Of a DNA stretch of 64,000 nt, positions 29,368 to 37,318 are shown in pieces. This DNA comes from Acidobacteriota bacterium (GTDB lineage Bacteria > Acidobacteriota > Vicinamibacteria > Marinacidobacterales > Marinacidobacteraceae), in assembly GCA_022826195.1 (NCBI GenBank), contig JAJDVI010000066.1:97577-161576 (forward strand). The letters are read 5' to 3'. The first letter of the stretch is position 1; each line of letters begins with the position of its first letter. The translations under genes were made by a program, and so were the position numbers. A model generated the notes under the pieces. It worked only from the letters and a program-made list of their open reading frames with translations, was not told the DNA's origin and did no database searches.

Positions 29368-30351
29368 CTATCCGGCGTCCTGCAGCCGCAGCGGCTGGCC
29401 GAGTCCGCGCTTTCGCGCCTCGTCGTAGACGAAGGCGGCGCAGGCGACGTCCTCGATGGCGACGCCGACCGACTTGAACAGGGTGATGTCGTCCGCGGAG
29501 TCGCGGCCGGCGACCCGGCCCGCCACCACGTCGCCGAGTTCCGCGTGGATCCGGTCCTCGGGGAAATCGCCGTCCCGGATGGCCGCCATGATGTCGCCGG
29601 CCTCGCCGAGGACCTGCTCCCGGAAGTCGAGGACCACGCGGCACCTCGAGAACGCCGCCGCCTCGATCTCGCGTTTCACCGGCGCGTTCGCGCCCACCGA
29701 GTTCACGTGCATCCCGGGCTCGAGCCAGCCGGCGAGGATGACCGGTTCCTTCGCGGTGGTGGCGGCGCAGACCACGTCCAGGCCCCGGACCGCGGCTTCG
29801 GCGCTCTCCACCGGCTCGGCGTCGAGGCCCTCCGCGGAGAGCGCGGCCGCGTAGCGGGCCGCCGCTTCGGGGAACACGTCGTAGATGCGGACCGTGCGGA
29901 TGTCCCGGACCTCGCGCACCGCTGCCACCTGGTTCCGGCCCTGGAAACCGGCCCCGATGAGGCCGAGCGAGGTGGCGTCCGCCCGGGCCAGATGCCGGGT
30001 CGCCACCCCGCTGGCGGCGCCGGTCCGGGTTCCGGTGATGTGGGTCCCCGGCATGACCGAACGGAGCGCTCCGGTTTCGGTGTCGAAGTAGAGGAGCGCG
30101 AAGTAGGTGTCTTCGGGCGCCCGCTTCCCGGGAGTTCCGGTCAGGGTCTTGAGGCCGAAGCCGCCCATGTCCGGGATCACCGCCGCCATGATCCGGAAGT
30201 TCCCGGCGACGCCGGTGAGGGGCATCACCAGCCGCGGCGCCAGTTGGGTCCGTCCCTCCGCGTGGAGCCGGAACGACTCTTCGAGAAGCCTCACGGCCTC
30301 CTTCATCGAGAGGACTTCGGCAACCTCCCGCTCCGTGAGTATCAGTGCCAC
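29368..30351 (-). CDS. Ornithine cyclodeaminase / mu-crystallin family (candidate pyrroline-2-carboxylate reductase)
   Basis: 'ALILTEREVAEVLSMKEAVRLLEESFR', 'TRTGAASGVATRHLARADATSLGLIGAGFQGRNQ', 'VGVAIEDVACAAFVYDEA'. Confidence 0.85.
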   Translation of the reverse strand: MALILTEREVAEVLSMKEAVRLLEESFRLHAEGRTQLAPRLVMPLTGVAGNFRIMAAVIPDMGGFGLKTLTGTPGKRAPEDTYFALLYFDTETGALRSVMPGTHITGTRTGAASGVATRHLARADATSLGLIGAGFQGRNQVAAVREVRDIRTVRIYDVFPEAAARYAAALSAEGLDAEPVESAEAAVRGLDVVCAATTAKEPVILAGWLEPGMHVNSVGANAPVKREIEAAAFSRCRVVLDFREQVLGEAGDIMAAIRDGDFPEDRIHAELGDVVAGRVAGRDSADDITLFKSVGVAIEDVACAAFVYDEARKRGLGQPLRLQDAG

Positions 30352-30382
30352 GGCGCGCGAGTCTATCGGGGGACGGCCCCGG

Positions 30383-31285
30383 TCAACCCCTGGAGAAGAC
30401 GGCCCGCAGGACGTGGCGGGCGATTTCCGGGTTCTTCCGCAGCCGCCGGAGCGAATAGGGCATCCAGTCGGGACCGAACGGAACGCCCACCCGGACGCGG
30501 TGGCCCGACTGCTTCACGTTCTCCCGAAGGCGGGGCCGGACCCCGTGGAGCATCTGGAACTCGTATTGCTCCGCCGAAAGACCGAGTTCCCCGATGATGC
30601 CCTCCGCCCGGGAGATGAGCCACTCGTCGTGGGTGGCGATGCCGACGTAGCACCCGGCGGACAGCAGGACGCGGAGGATGGCCACGTAGTGGTCCCGGAT
30701 CTCCTGCGGCTCGGTGTAGGCGACCTCCGCCGGCTCCAGATAGACGCCCTTGCAGACGCGGACGTTCGCCTTCACCCGGGCGAGTTCCCGGGCGTCGTCG
30801 AGGCTCCGGCGCATCCGGGCCTGCAGGACCACTCCGAAGTCCGGATAGTCGGGATGGAGTTCGCGGTGGAGATCCAGCGTCGCGTCGATCCGCGGGCTGT
30901 CCTCCATGTCCATGCGCAGGAAGGTGCCGCCGGTTTTGGCCGCGTGCTCCAGCAGCGAGTGGATCTGGTCGCGGCAGAAGTCGCGGTCGATCATGAGGCC
31001 GAGCTGCGTCACCTTCACGTGGACATAGGCCGCAAGTCGCCGCTCGTGGACCTCGTCGAGGAGCTGCCGGTACACCTCGGTCGCCCCCTCCGCCTCGGTG
31101 CGGTCGGTGACGAACTCGCCGAGCTGGCTCGTCGCCACCAGGTAGCCCTGGCGGTTCAGCGCCTCGGCCTCGCGGACGAGATCCGCGACGGTCTCGCCCG
31201 CGATGTACGGCCGGGCGAACGGCTCGACGACCGCCCTCGGCAGCAGCGGCAGGACGCCGGCGATGGCCCGGTTCAGCAGGCTCAT
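30383..31285 (-). CDS. Proline dehydrogenase
   Basis: 'AAYVHVKVTQLGLMIDR', 'LRMDMEDSPRIDATLDL', 'VRVCKGVYLEPAEVAY', 'YEFQMLHGVRPRLRENVKQSGHRVRVGVPFGPDWMPYSLRRLRKNP'. Confidence 0.9.
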   Translation of the reverse strand: MSLLNRAIAGVLPLLPRAVVEPFARPYIAGETVADLVREAEALNRQGYLVATSQLGEFVTDRTEAEGATEVYRQLLDEVHERRLAAYVHVKVTQLGLMIDRDFCRDQIHSLLEHAAKTGGTFLRMDMEDSPRIDATLDLHRELHPDYPDFGVVLQARMRRSLDDARELARVKANVRVCKGVYLEPAEVAYTEPQEIRDHYVAILRVLLSAGCYVGIATHDEWLISRAEGIIGELGLSAEQYEFQMLHGVRPRLRENVKQSGHRVRVGVPFGPDWMPYSLRRLRKNPEIARHVLRAVFSRG

Positions 31286-31308
31286 GGTGGTGCCCGGCCG
31301 CCGGGCTG

Positions 31309-32190
31309 CTAGAGCTCGAAGTGGGCCAGGATGCGGTCGAGCGCCTCCTCGGTGGCCCGGTCGAGCAGGGCGGCGGGTGCGCGGATGCCCGTATGGGCGA
31401 TCGCTCCCCTCCTCCGGAGCATTTCCTTGCGGATGGCCATGCCGATGCCTTCCTGGAACTCGAACCGCATCACCGGCGCGTACTGGTAGAAGGCCGCCGC
31501 CGCCCCGTCCCGGTCGCCGGCGTCCCAGCGCGAGACGACCGCCACCAGCAGCTTGGGATAGGCGAAACCGGTCATGGCGCCGGTGGCGCCGGAGATGAGC
31601 TCCTCGATGAGGTAGGCGCCCCCGAGGCCGCCGAAGATCCCGATGTCGAGCCCTTCGGTGCGTTCCCGGATGCGCGCCGCCTTGTACGGAGTGGGCGCGT
31701 CCTCGAGCTTGATCGTGCGCGCCGACGGGATCTCCCGGCAGATGCGCGCGAGGAGATCCGGTTCCATGTGGAAGCCCGAGATCGGCGGGAAGTCCTGGAT
31801 CACCACGGGGATCGAGATCGTTTCGGCGATCCGGGCGAAGTGCCGGAAGATCGCCTCGGAGTTGCACTTCGGAGCACGGGGCGGGGAAACCATGACCCCG
31901 GCGGCGCCCGCGCGTTCGGCGGCGCGGCAGCGCTCGAGGCAGACGTCGAGGCCCGGCCCGGTGGCGCCCACGATCACCGGCGCCCGGCCGTCCGCGTGGG
32001 CCATGCTGGCGTCAAGGATCTCGTCCCGTTCCCGGTCGGAGATCCGCGCGACCTCGCTCGTGACACCGAGAGCGGTGAAACCGGAGACCCCGTCCTCGAG
32101 GAACAGGTCGATGACCCGGCCGAGACTTGGGGAATCGAAGCTCCCGTCCGGAGCGAAGGGAGTCGGAAGGACCGAATAGACGCCTTGCAT
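31309..32190 (-). CDS. Dihydrodipicolinate synthase family lyase/aldolase
   Basis: 'GVYSVLPTPFAPDGSFD', 'GFTALGVTSEVARIS', 'VIVGATGPG', 'ARTIKLEDAPTPYK' with the predicted Schiff-base Lys. Confidence 0.85.
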   Translation of the reverse strand: MQGVYSVLPTPFAPDGSFDSPSLGRVIDLFLEDGVSGFTALGVTSEVARISDRERDEILDASMAHADGRAPVIVGATGPGLDVCLERCRAAERAGAAGVMVSPPRAPKCNSEAIFRHFARIAETISIPVVIQDFPPISGFHMEPDLLARICREIPSARTIKLEDAPTPYKAARIRERTEGLDIGIFGGLGGAYLIEELISGATGAMTGFAYPKLLVAVVSRWDAGDRDGAAAAFYQYAPVMRFEFQEGIGMAIRKEMLRRRGAIAHTGIRAPAALLDRATEEALDRILAHFEL

Positions 32191-32238
32191 GCCGCGATTC
32201 TCGCACAGGGAGGCGGCTCGTCTGGTACAAGACCGCGC

Positions 32239-33225
32239 ATGAAATTGCGCCTTCTGTCCGCCGACGAAGTCCGGGCCGCCATGCCCATGGCCGAGGCGAT
32301 CCGGGCCGTCCGGCAAGCCTTCGTGGAGCTCTCCGCCGGCCGGGCCACGATGCCGGTGCGGGCCCGCGTGGACGTGCCGAGCCGGTCCGGGATCAGCCTC
32401 TACATGCCGGGGTATCTCGCCGGCGCCCATCAGCTCGCCACCAAGATCGTCGGGATCTTCCCCGAGAACCTGACCCGTACGCCGCCGCTACCGACGATCA
32501 ACGCGCTGGTGGTGGTGCTCGACCCGGACACCGGGATGCCCGCCGGAGCGATGCACGGCGGGGTGCTGACCGCGATCCGCACGGGTGCGGCTTCGGGCGT
32601 GGCGACCGAGGAGCTCGCGCGGGACGATGTCCGGACCGCCGGGGTGCTCGGCGCCGGGGTTCAGGCGCGCACCCAACTGGAAGCGATGGTTACGGCGCGG
32701 CCCGGGATCGAGAGCGCCAGCGTGTTCGATCCCCGCACGGAGGTGGCGCAGGCGTTCGCGGCGGACATGACGGAGGCGCTCGGGATCCCGGTGAGCGTCG
32801 CGTCCTCAGCAGACGACGTGGTCGCCGGATCGGAGGTGATCGCGGAGGCAACCACCTCGAACACCCCGGTGTTCTCCGACAGCGCGCTCCGCGACGACGC
32901 GCACCTGAACGCGATCGGCTCCTTCACGCCCGACATGCAGATCATTCCGGAGGCGACGGTCGTCCGTTCCGCCGTGGTGGTGGACCACCGGGAATCCTGC
33001 TGGGAAGAGACCGGCGACCTGATCCAGCCCCGCGACCGCGGCGTGATCACCGAGGACCACATCCTGGCCGAAATCGGGGAGATCTCCGCCGGAACCGCCC
33101 CCCGTCCCGAATACGGCCCCACGCTCTTCAAGACGGTGGGCACCGCGGTCCAGGACGTCGCGGTCGGCGCCGCCGCCCTCGCCCGCGCCGCAGAACACGG
33201 CCTCGGCACGGTGGTGGAGCTGTAG
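32239..33225 (+). CDS. Ornithine cyclodeaminase family (candidate pyrroline-2-carboxylate reductase), second paralog
   Basis: 'LRLLSADEVRAAMPMAEAIRAVRQAFVELSAG', 'TAIRTGAASGVATEELARDDVRTAGVLGAGVQARTQ', 'LFKTVGTAVQDVAVGAAALARA'. Confidence 0.87.
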   Translation: MKLRLLSADEVRAAMPMAEAIRAVRQAFVELSAGRATMPVRARVDVPSRSGISLYMPGYLAGAHQLATKIVGIFPENLTRTPPLPTINALVVVLDPDTGMPAGAMHGGVLTAIRTGAASGVATEELARDDVRTAGVLGAGVQARTQLEAMVTARPGIESASVFDPRTEVAQAFAADMTEALGIPVSVASSADDVVAGSEVIAEATTSNTPVFSDSALRDDAHLNAIGSFTPDMQIIPEATVVRSAVVVDHRESCWEETGDLIQPRDRGVITEDHILAEIGEISAGTAPRPEYGPTLFKTVGTAVQDVAVGAAALARAAEHGLGTVVEL

Positions 33226-33238
33226 AGGGCGCGTACGG

Positions 33239-33288
33239 CCTGGAACGCCGGTCTCCAGACCGGCACCGCGGCGCTCCGCGCCGCGCAC
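33239..33288 (+). repeat. Dispersed REP-like double-hairpin element (copy)
   Basis: cctggaacgccggtctccagaccggcaccgcggcgctccgcgccgcgcac: two adjacent palindromes, matching the family consensus elsewhere in the window. Confidence 0.7.
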
Positions 33289-33357
33289 GTCGTAAGGCCA
33301 GTCGCTCTCACGGGCTTGCCAACAGTTCGTAAGACCTCGGAGATGGATCGGATACCA

Positions 33358-33403
33358 TACGGACTATGACACAAGTCCATATTCAGTCCGTAACGAGTCC
33401 GTA
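33358..33403 (+). promoter_or_regulatory. Operator-like repeats at the start of the RES/Xre operon
   Basis: tacggact (33358-33365, inverted) plus agtccata (33374), agtccgta (33385) and agtccgta (33396); direct copies start exactly 11 bp apart. Confidence 0.55.
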
Positions 33404-33974
33404 CGACGATCCCCAAGTCGCTCCCCTGGCGGCCTCGGCCCTGAGCCGGGCGGAAGCGATGGGCCTGTTTTCCTCCGCGGTCGTCCGCCTCGACAGCGGA
33501 GCGATGGATGCGCTGGAGGCCCGTTTGGCCGAGGCCGGGATCGCCCGCTTCGTCCAACGCCCGGCCGGCTCGGACCCGGCCGAGACCGCCGGATGGCTCA
33601 GGGCCCTTCACGAAGCGCTCGCCGGCTCTCCCGTGCCACGCACCGAGTGGCCGGCCCTCTCGCGATCCCTGGGCCTCGATCTGCTGTGCCGCCTGCTGGG
33701 CATCTCCCACTCCAGTGCGCGCCGCTACCTGTCGGGGGCGCGAAAGACGCCGGACGAGATCGCCGCCCGGCTTCACTTCCTCGCCCTGGTGGCCGGGGAC
33801 CTTGCAGGCGCCTACAACGAGATCGGGGTCCGGAGATGGTTCGATCGCAGGCGGACGGCGCTCGGGGGGAAGTCCCCGGCGCAAGGTCTCGCGGGCGACT
33901 GGACGCCCGAGGACGACGGCGCGGAGCGGGTCCGGGAACTCGCGGCGGCCCTCGGCTTCTCTCCGGCGACGTGA
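33366..33974 (+). CDS. Antitoxin, Xre/MbcA/ParS (DUF2384) family
   Basis: HTH-like 'LDLLCRLLGISHSSARRYLSGARKTPDEIAARLHFLALVAGDLAGAYNEIGVRRWFDRRRTALGGKSPAQGL' is the RES-partner antitoxin architecture; immediately upstream of a RES ORF. Confidence 0.8.
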   Translation: MTQVHIQSVTSPYDDPQVAPLAASALSRAEAMGLFSSAVVRLDSGAMDALEARLAEAGIARFVQRPAGSDPAETAGWLRALHEALAGSPVPRTEWPALSRSLGLDLLCRLLGISHSSARRYLSGARKTPDEIAARLHFLALVAGDLAGAYNEIGVRRWFDRRRTALGGKSPAQGLAGDWTPEDDGAERVRELAAALGFSPAT

Positions 33975-34492
33975 TCGCGTTCCGGCACGCCGATCCCCGT
34001 TTCCCGTTCCTGCACGAGTCCGCCGGAACGACCGAAGGACGCTGGAACCGCGCCGGGGAACTCGCGCACTGCTTTGCGGACACGCCCGACGGGGCCTGGG
34101 CCGAGTTCCTCCGGCACGAGGAGATCACCGACGCGGAGGACATCCGCCACATCCGCCGGGCGCTCTGGGCCGCCGAGGTAGGCGATCCGCCACCGGCCCG
34201 GCCCGGGCTCGCCACCGAAACCCTGCTGGGTGGCCGGACCACCTGGGCGGCTTGTCAGCGAGAGGCGGAGGGTCTTCGAGGGGCCGGAGAGACTGGCCTG
34301 ACCGCTCCCTCCGCGGCCCTCATTCCGGGCGGCGCGCGCGGATTCCGGGTCGAGGGCGGCCAGCGCCCGGGTCCGCCGCGCGATGGCGTGACGATCGTGC
34401 TCTTCGGGTCCCGGCCCGACCTGATCGGCTGGCAAGCCGCCGCTGACGGCCGCCCCGACGCCGAGCTGTTACGCCGGGTCCGTCACTTCTGA
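33971..34492 (+). CDS. RES domain toxin
   Basis: GTG start overlapping the antitoxin stop (GTGA). 'FRHADPRFPFLHESAGTTEGRWNRAGELAHCFADTPDGAWAEFLRH' carries RES-type R/H/RWN residues. Confidence 0.82.
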   Translation: MIAFRHADPRFPFLHESAGTTEGRWNRAGELAHCFADTPDGAWAEFLRHEEITDAEDIRHIRRALWAAEVGDPPPARPGLATETLLGGRTTWAACQREAEGLRGAGETGLTAPSAALIPGGARGFRVEGGQRPGPPRDGVTIVLFGSRPDLIGWQAAADGRPDAELLRRVRHF

Positions 34493-34520
34493 CGCCGGCG
34501 CGGCGGATCCGGCCGCCGCC

Positions 34521-35135
34521 TCACAGCGATACTTCGACGGCGAGGTATCGGAAGCGGCGGCTGTTGGCCTCGGCTGCTCCCGGGAGCGGGGATCCGTAGT
34601 CCCGCCAAGCAAGCGCATAGGAGTGTTGGAGCCGGACGGGAGGTTTCTTCATTCCGGTCGCGGCGTGGCGTGCCCAGGCCAACGGCTCGTTGGCGGGGAG
34701 AGTGCGACCGTGGTGGAGCCTGAAGGCGGCGTCAATCGGGTCCTCCTTGATGGCCCCATTCCAGTAGTTGGGATCGTTCGTCAACGCGATCGTGAACCCT
34801 CCGCCCGCGCCTTCGACCCGCTCGATGTCTCTCACGAAGTGGTACCGATTGATGTCCTGGGCGCTCTGATTGGTGAGCGCGAATCGCTCGCCACCGACTT
34901 CGACTTCCAGCTTCTTCTTGAAGTACTTAAGCTCGATCGCCAGACGGGCCTCCGGGAGCCAGATGTCGAGGTACACCCTCTCATTGGGAACACGCGGGTA
35001 CTCCAGCCGGACATCGAGTCCCGTTTGCTCCCGGATCTCCCACCCCAGCGCGAACTGGAAATCGGCCTCGGAGTGGAACACGGGCCGCTTCTCGGCCAAG
35101 CCCTCAAGCAGTGCGTGGATGTCGAACGGCGTCAC
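34521..35135 (-). CDS. Hypothetical protein with PD-(D/E)XK-nuclease-like core
   Basis: 'FHSEADFQFALGWEIREQT...RVYLDIWLPEARLAIELKYFKKKLE' gives E...D-x(n)-ExK; GTGA overlap with the upstream ATPase. Confidence 0.6.
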   Translation of the reverse strand: MTPFDIHALLEGLAEKRPVFHSEADFQFALGWEIREQTGLDVRLEYPRVPNERVYLDIWLPEARLAIELKYFKKKLEVEVGGERFALTNQSAQDINRYHFVRDIERVEGAGGGFTIALTNDPNYWNGAIKEDPIDAAFRLHHGRTLPANEPLAWARHAATGMKKPPVRLQHSYALAWRDYGSPLPGAAEANSRRFRYLAVEVSL

Positions 35136-36358
35136 AGATACCCCGCCGGGATCGCCGCCACGTCGTCGGCAAGCAGCACGTCGGTCTCCCGGAGACAGAC
35201 CACGGCCCCCGGCCCGCGCTCCCGGTCCAGCTTCCCGATTGCTTGGAAATGCGCCGCCGCGGACCGGCCGGGCGATGCGGTCTTCTTGAACTCGACCGGA
35301 TGGAGGCGGTGATCGCGTTCGATCAGCAGGTCCACTTCGCGCTGGTCGCGGTCCCGGTAGAACCAGAAATGCGCCTCCCGGCCGTGATGCCAGTAGCTCT
35401 TGAGGATCTCGGCGAACATCCAGGTCTCGAGAATCGCGCCGGACATCGCTCCCGCCTCCAGCGTTTCGGGTGAGGACCAGCGCGTGAGGTAGGCGCACAG
35501 TCCCGTGTCCAGGAAATAGAGCTTCGGTGTCTTGACGAGCCGTTTGGTGACGTTCGTGTGGTACGGCTGCAACAGATGGATCAGGCCGGAGGTCTCAAGG
35601 ACCGAGAGCCAGGTCTTCACGGTCTTCTGGTCCACTCCGACGTCGCGCGCCAAGTCCGCGTAGTTGAGGAGTTGACCGGTGCGGGCGGCGGCCGCGCGCA
35701 GCAGCCGGGTGAAGGCCGTTTCATCGCCCACCCGGGCGAGGTCGCGCACATCCCGCTGGACATACGTCTGGAGGTAGGAGCGGTAGAAGTCATCGCGCAG
35801 TTCGGCGCCCGCGAGGACGGCGCCCGGGAACGCACCGATCCAGATGCGGCGGTACAGATCCATCAGTCCGCCGACCTGCGTACCTGAGGCGCGAGCGTCC
35901 GCGATCCACTCCACGGTCGGAAGGAAGGGCGCGGCGCGGTCGGCCCGTCCGTCCGCTTCGGCCTGCGAGAAACCCAGGAGGTCCAGGATTGCCACGCGGC
36001 CGGCGAGCGTCTCCGAGACGCCCCGCATGAGATGGAACTTCTGCGAACCGGTCAGCCAGTACATGCCCGGACAGCGCGCACGGTCCACCTCCAGTTTGAG
36101 GTAGCTGAACAACTGCGGGGCGTACTGCACCTCGTCGATCGTTGCCGGGGGCGGATGAGCCTGGAGGAAGAGCGCCGGATCGTTCCGCGCGAGGTCCCGC
36201 TGGTCGAGATCGTCGAGCGACACATAGCGCCGGTCGCCAGAGCCGCAGTGCTCGAGCAGGGTCGTCTTGCCGACCTGACGCGGCCCGGTCAACAACAGGA
36301 CGGAAAACGCCCCGGAAACCCGCTCGATGGCGCTTGCCAGTGTTCGCTGCTTGTACAT
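35132..36358 (-). CDS. AAA ATPase with DUF4143 C-terminal domain
   Basis: 'VLLLTGPRQVGKTTLLEHC' Walker A; 'ATIDEVQYAPQLFSYLKLEVDR'; 'YWLTGSQKFHLMRGVSETLAGRVAILDLLGFS'; C-terminal 'PKLYFLDTGLCAYLTRW...FWFYRDRDQREVDLLIERDHRLHPVEFKKT'. Confidence 0.9.
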   Translation of the reverse strand: MYKQRTLASAIERVSGAFSVLLLTGPRQVGKTTLLEHCGSGDRRYVSLDDLDQRDLARNDPALFLQAHPPPATIDEVQYAPQLFSYLKLEVDRARCPGMYWLTGSQKFHLMRGVSETLAGRVAILDLLGFSQAEADGRADRAAPFLPTVEWIADARASGTQVGGLMDLYRRIWIGAFPGAVLAGAELRDDFYRSYLQTYVQRDVRDLARVGDETAFTRLLRAAAARTGQLLNYADLARDVGVDQKTVKTWLSVLETSGLIHLLQPYHTNVTKRLVKTPKLYFLDTGLCAYLTRWSSPETLEAGAMSGAILETWMFAEILKSYWHHGREAHFWFYRDRDQREVDLLIERDHRLHPVEFKKTASPGRSAAAHFQAIGKLDRERGPGAVVCLRETDVLLADDVAAIPAGYL

Positions 36359-36438
36359 CGTGTTCGGCAGATATGGAGAGTCACTCCATATTAGCCGATG
36401 CCGAGCCTGCGCCGAAGCGCGTGTCCGGTCGCGGTTTG

Positions 36439-37296
36439 CTACCGAACGCGTCGAACCGGATTCTCCAGCCGTCCGATCGCCTCCACCTCCGCCCCCACGG
36501 TGTCGCCGTCCTCGATGACCATCGCCCCCGGCGTCCCGGTCAGCAGGATGTCGCCCGCCTTCCAGGTCATGTCTTCCGAGAAGAAGGAGATCAGCTTCTC
36601 CGGCGGGTGGGTCATCGCCTCCACGAGGGCGCTCCGGGCCCGCTCTCCGTTCAACAGGGTCGACGTCCGGACCGCCGGGAGCGATTCGCGCGTCGCGACC
36701 TCGTCGGGGGTGACGAGGCAGGGGCCGAGGCTCAGGAAGGTGTCGAAGCTCTTCGCGCGGGTCAGGAACCGCGGGTTCTGACGGAGGATGTCCTCGGCGG
36801 TCATGTCCACCGCCAGCGTGAAGGCGCCGACCGCCGACCACGCGTCTTCCGGCGCGATGTCCTGCCCCGACCGGCCCAGCACGATCACCAGTTCGCCCTC
36901 CCCGGTGACCCGCTGCGACGCCCGAGGCAGGCGCACCGTGGCGCCCGGGCCGACGATGGACGCGTTCGGCCGCATGAAGCCAACCGGCGTCGCCGTGGTC
37001 TTCGCGTCGAGGTCGGCGGCGTGGGCGCGGTAGTTGAGTCCGATGCACCAGATCTTGGGGGGACGCACCAGCGGAGCCAGCAGGTCCGCGTCCTCCAGCC
37101 GGAGCCCGCCGGAGGCGTCCGTCTCTGCGGCGGCCGCGGCAAGCGCCGGGAGACGGCCGCACTGGACGACCTCGTCGAGGTCGCCCGGCTCGGCCGGGGC
37201 GAGTTCGGGGGCCAGTTCGCGAAGGGGGATCAGGCGGTCTCCGATCAGGACTCCCGCATCCGCTCCGGAGGGAGTGGCATATCGGTAGAGGCGCAT
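36439..37296 (-). CDS. Fumarylacetoacetate hydrolase family protein
   Basis: 'KIWCIGLNYRAHAAD', 'GEGELVIVLGRSGQDI', 'GDILLTGTPGAMVIEDGDTVGAEVEAIGRLENPV'. Confidence 0.88.
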   Translation of the reverse strand: MRLYRYATPSGADAGVLIGDRLIPLRELAPELAPAEPGDLDEVVQCGRLPALAAAAAETDASGGLRLEDADLLAPLVRPPKIWCIGLNYRAHAADLDAKTTATPVGFMRPNASIVGPGATVRLPRASQRVTGEGELVIVLGRSGQDIAPEDAWSAVGAFTLAVDMTAEDILRQNPRFLTRAKSFDTFLSLGPCLVTPDEVATRESLPAVRTSTLLNGERARSALVEAMTHPPEKLISFFSEDMTWKAGDILLTGTPGAMVIEDGDTVGAEVEAIGRLENPVRRVR

Positions 37297-37318
37297 CCGG
37301 CGAGAATACGCGGAAGCC

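Noticed and set aside
27932-30597. Long plus-strand ORFs (28909-30597, 27688-28518) antisense to the transporter and OCD genes
   Set aside because: Shadow ORFs; the minus-strand frames carry clear family motifs.
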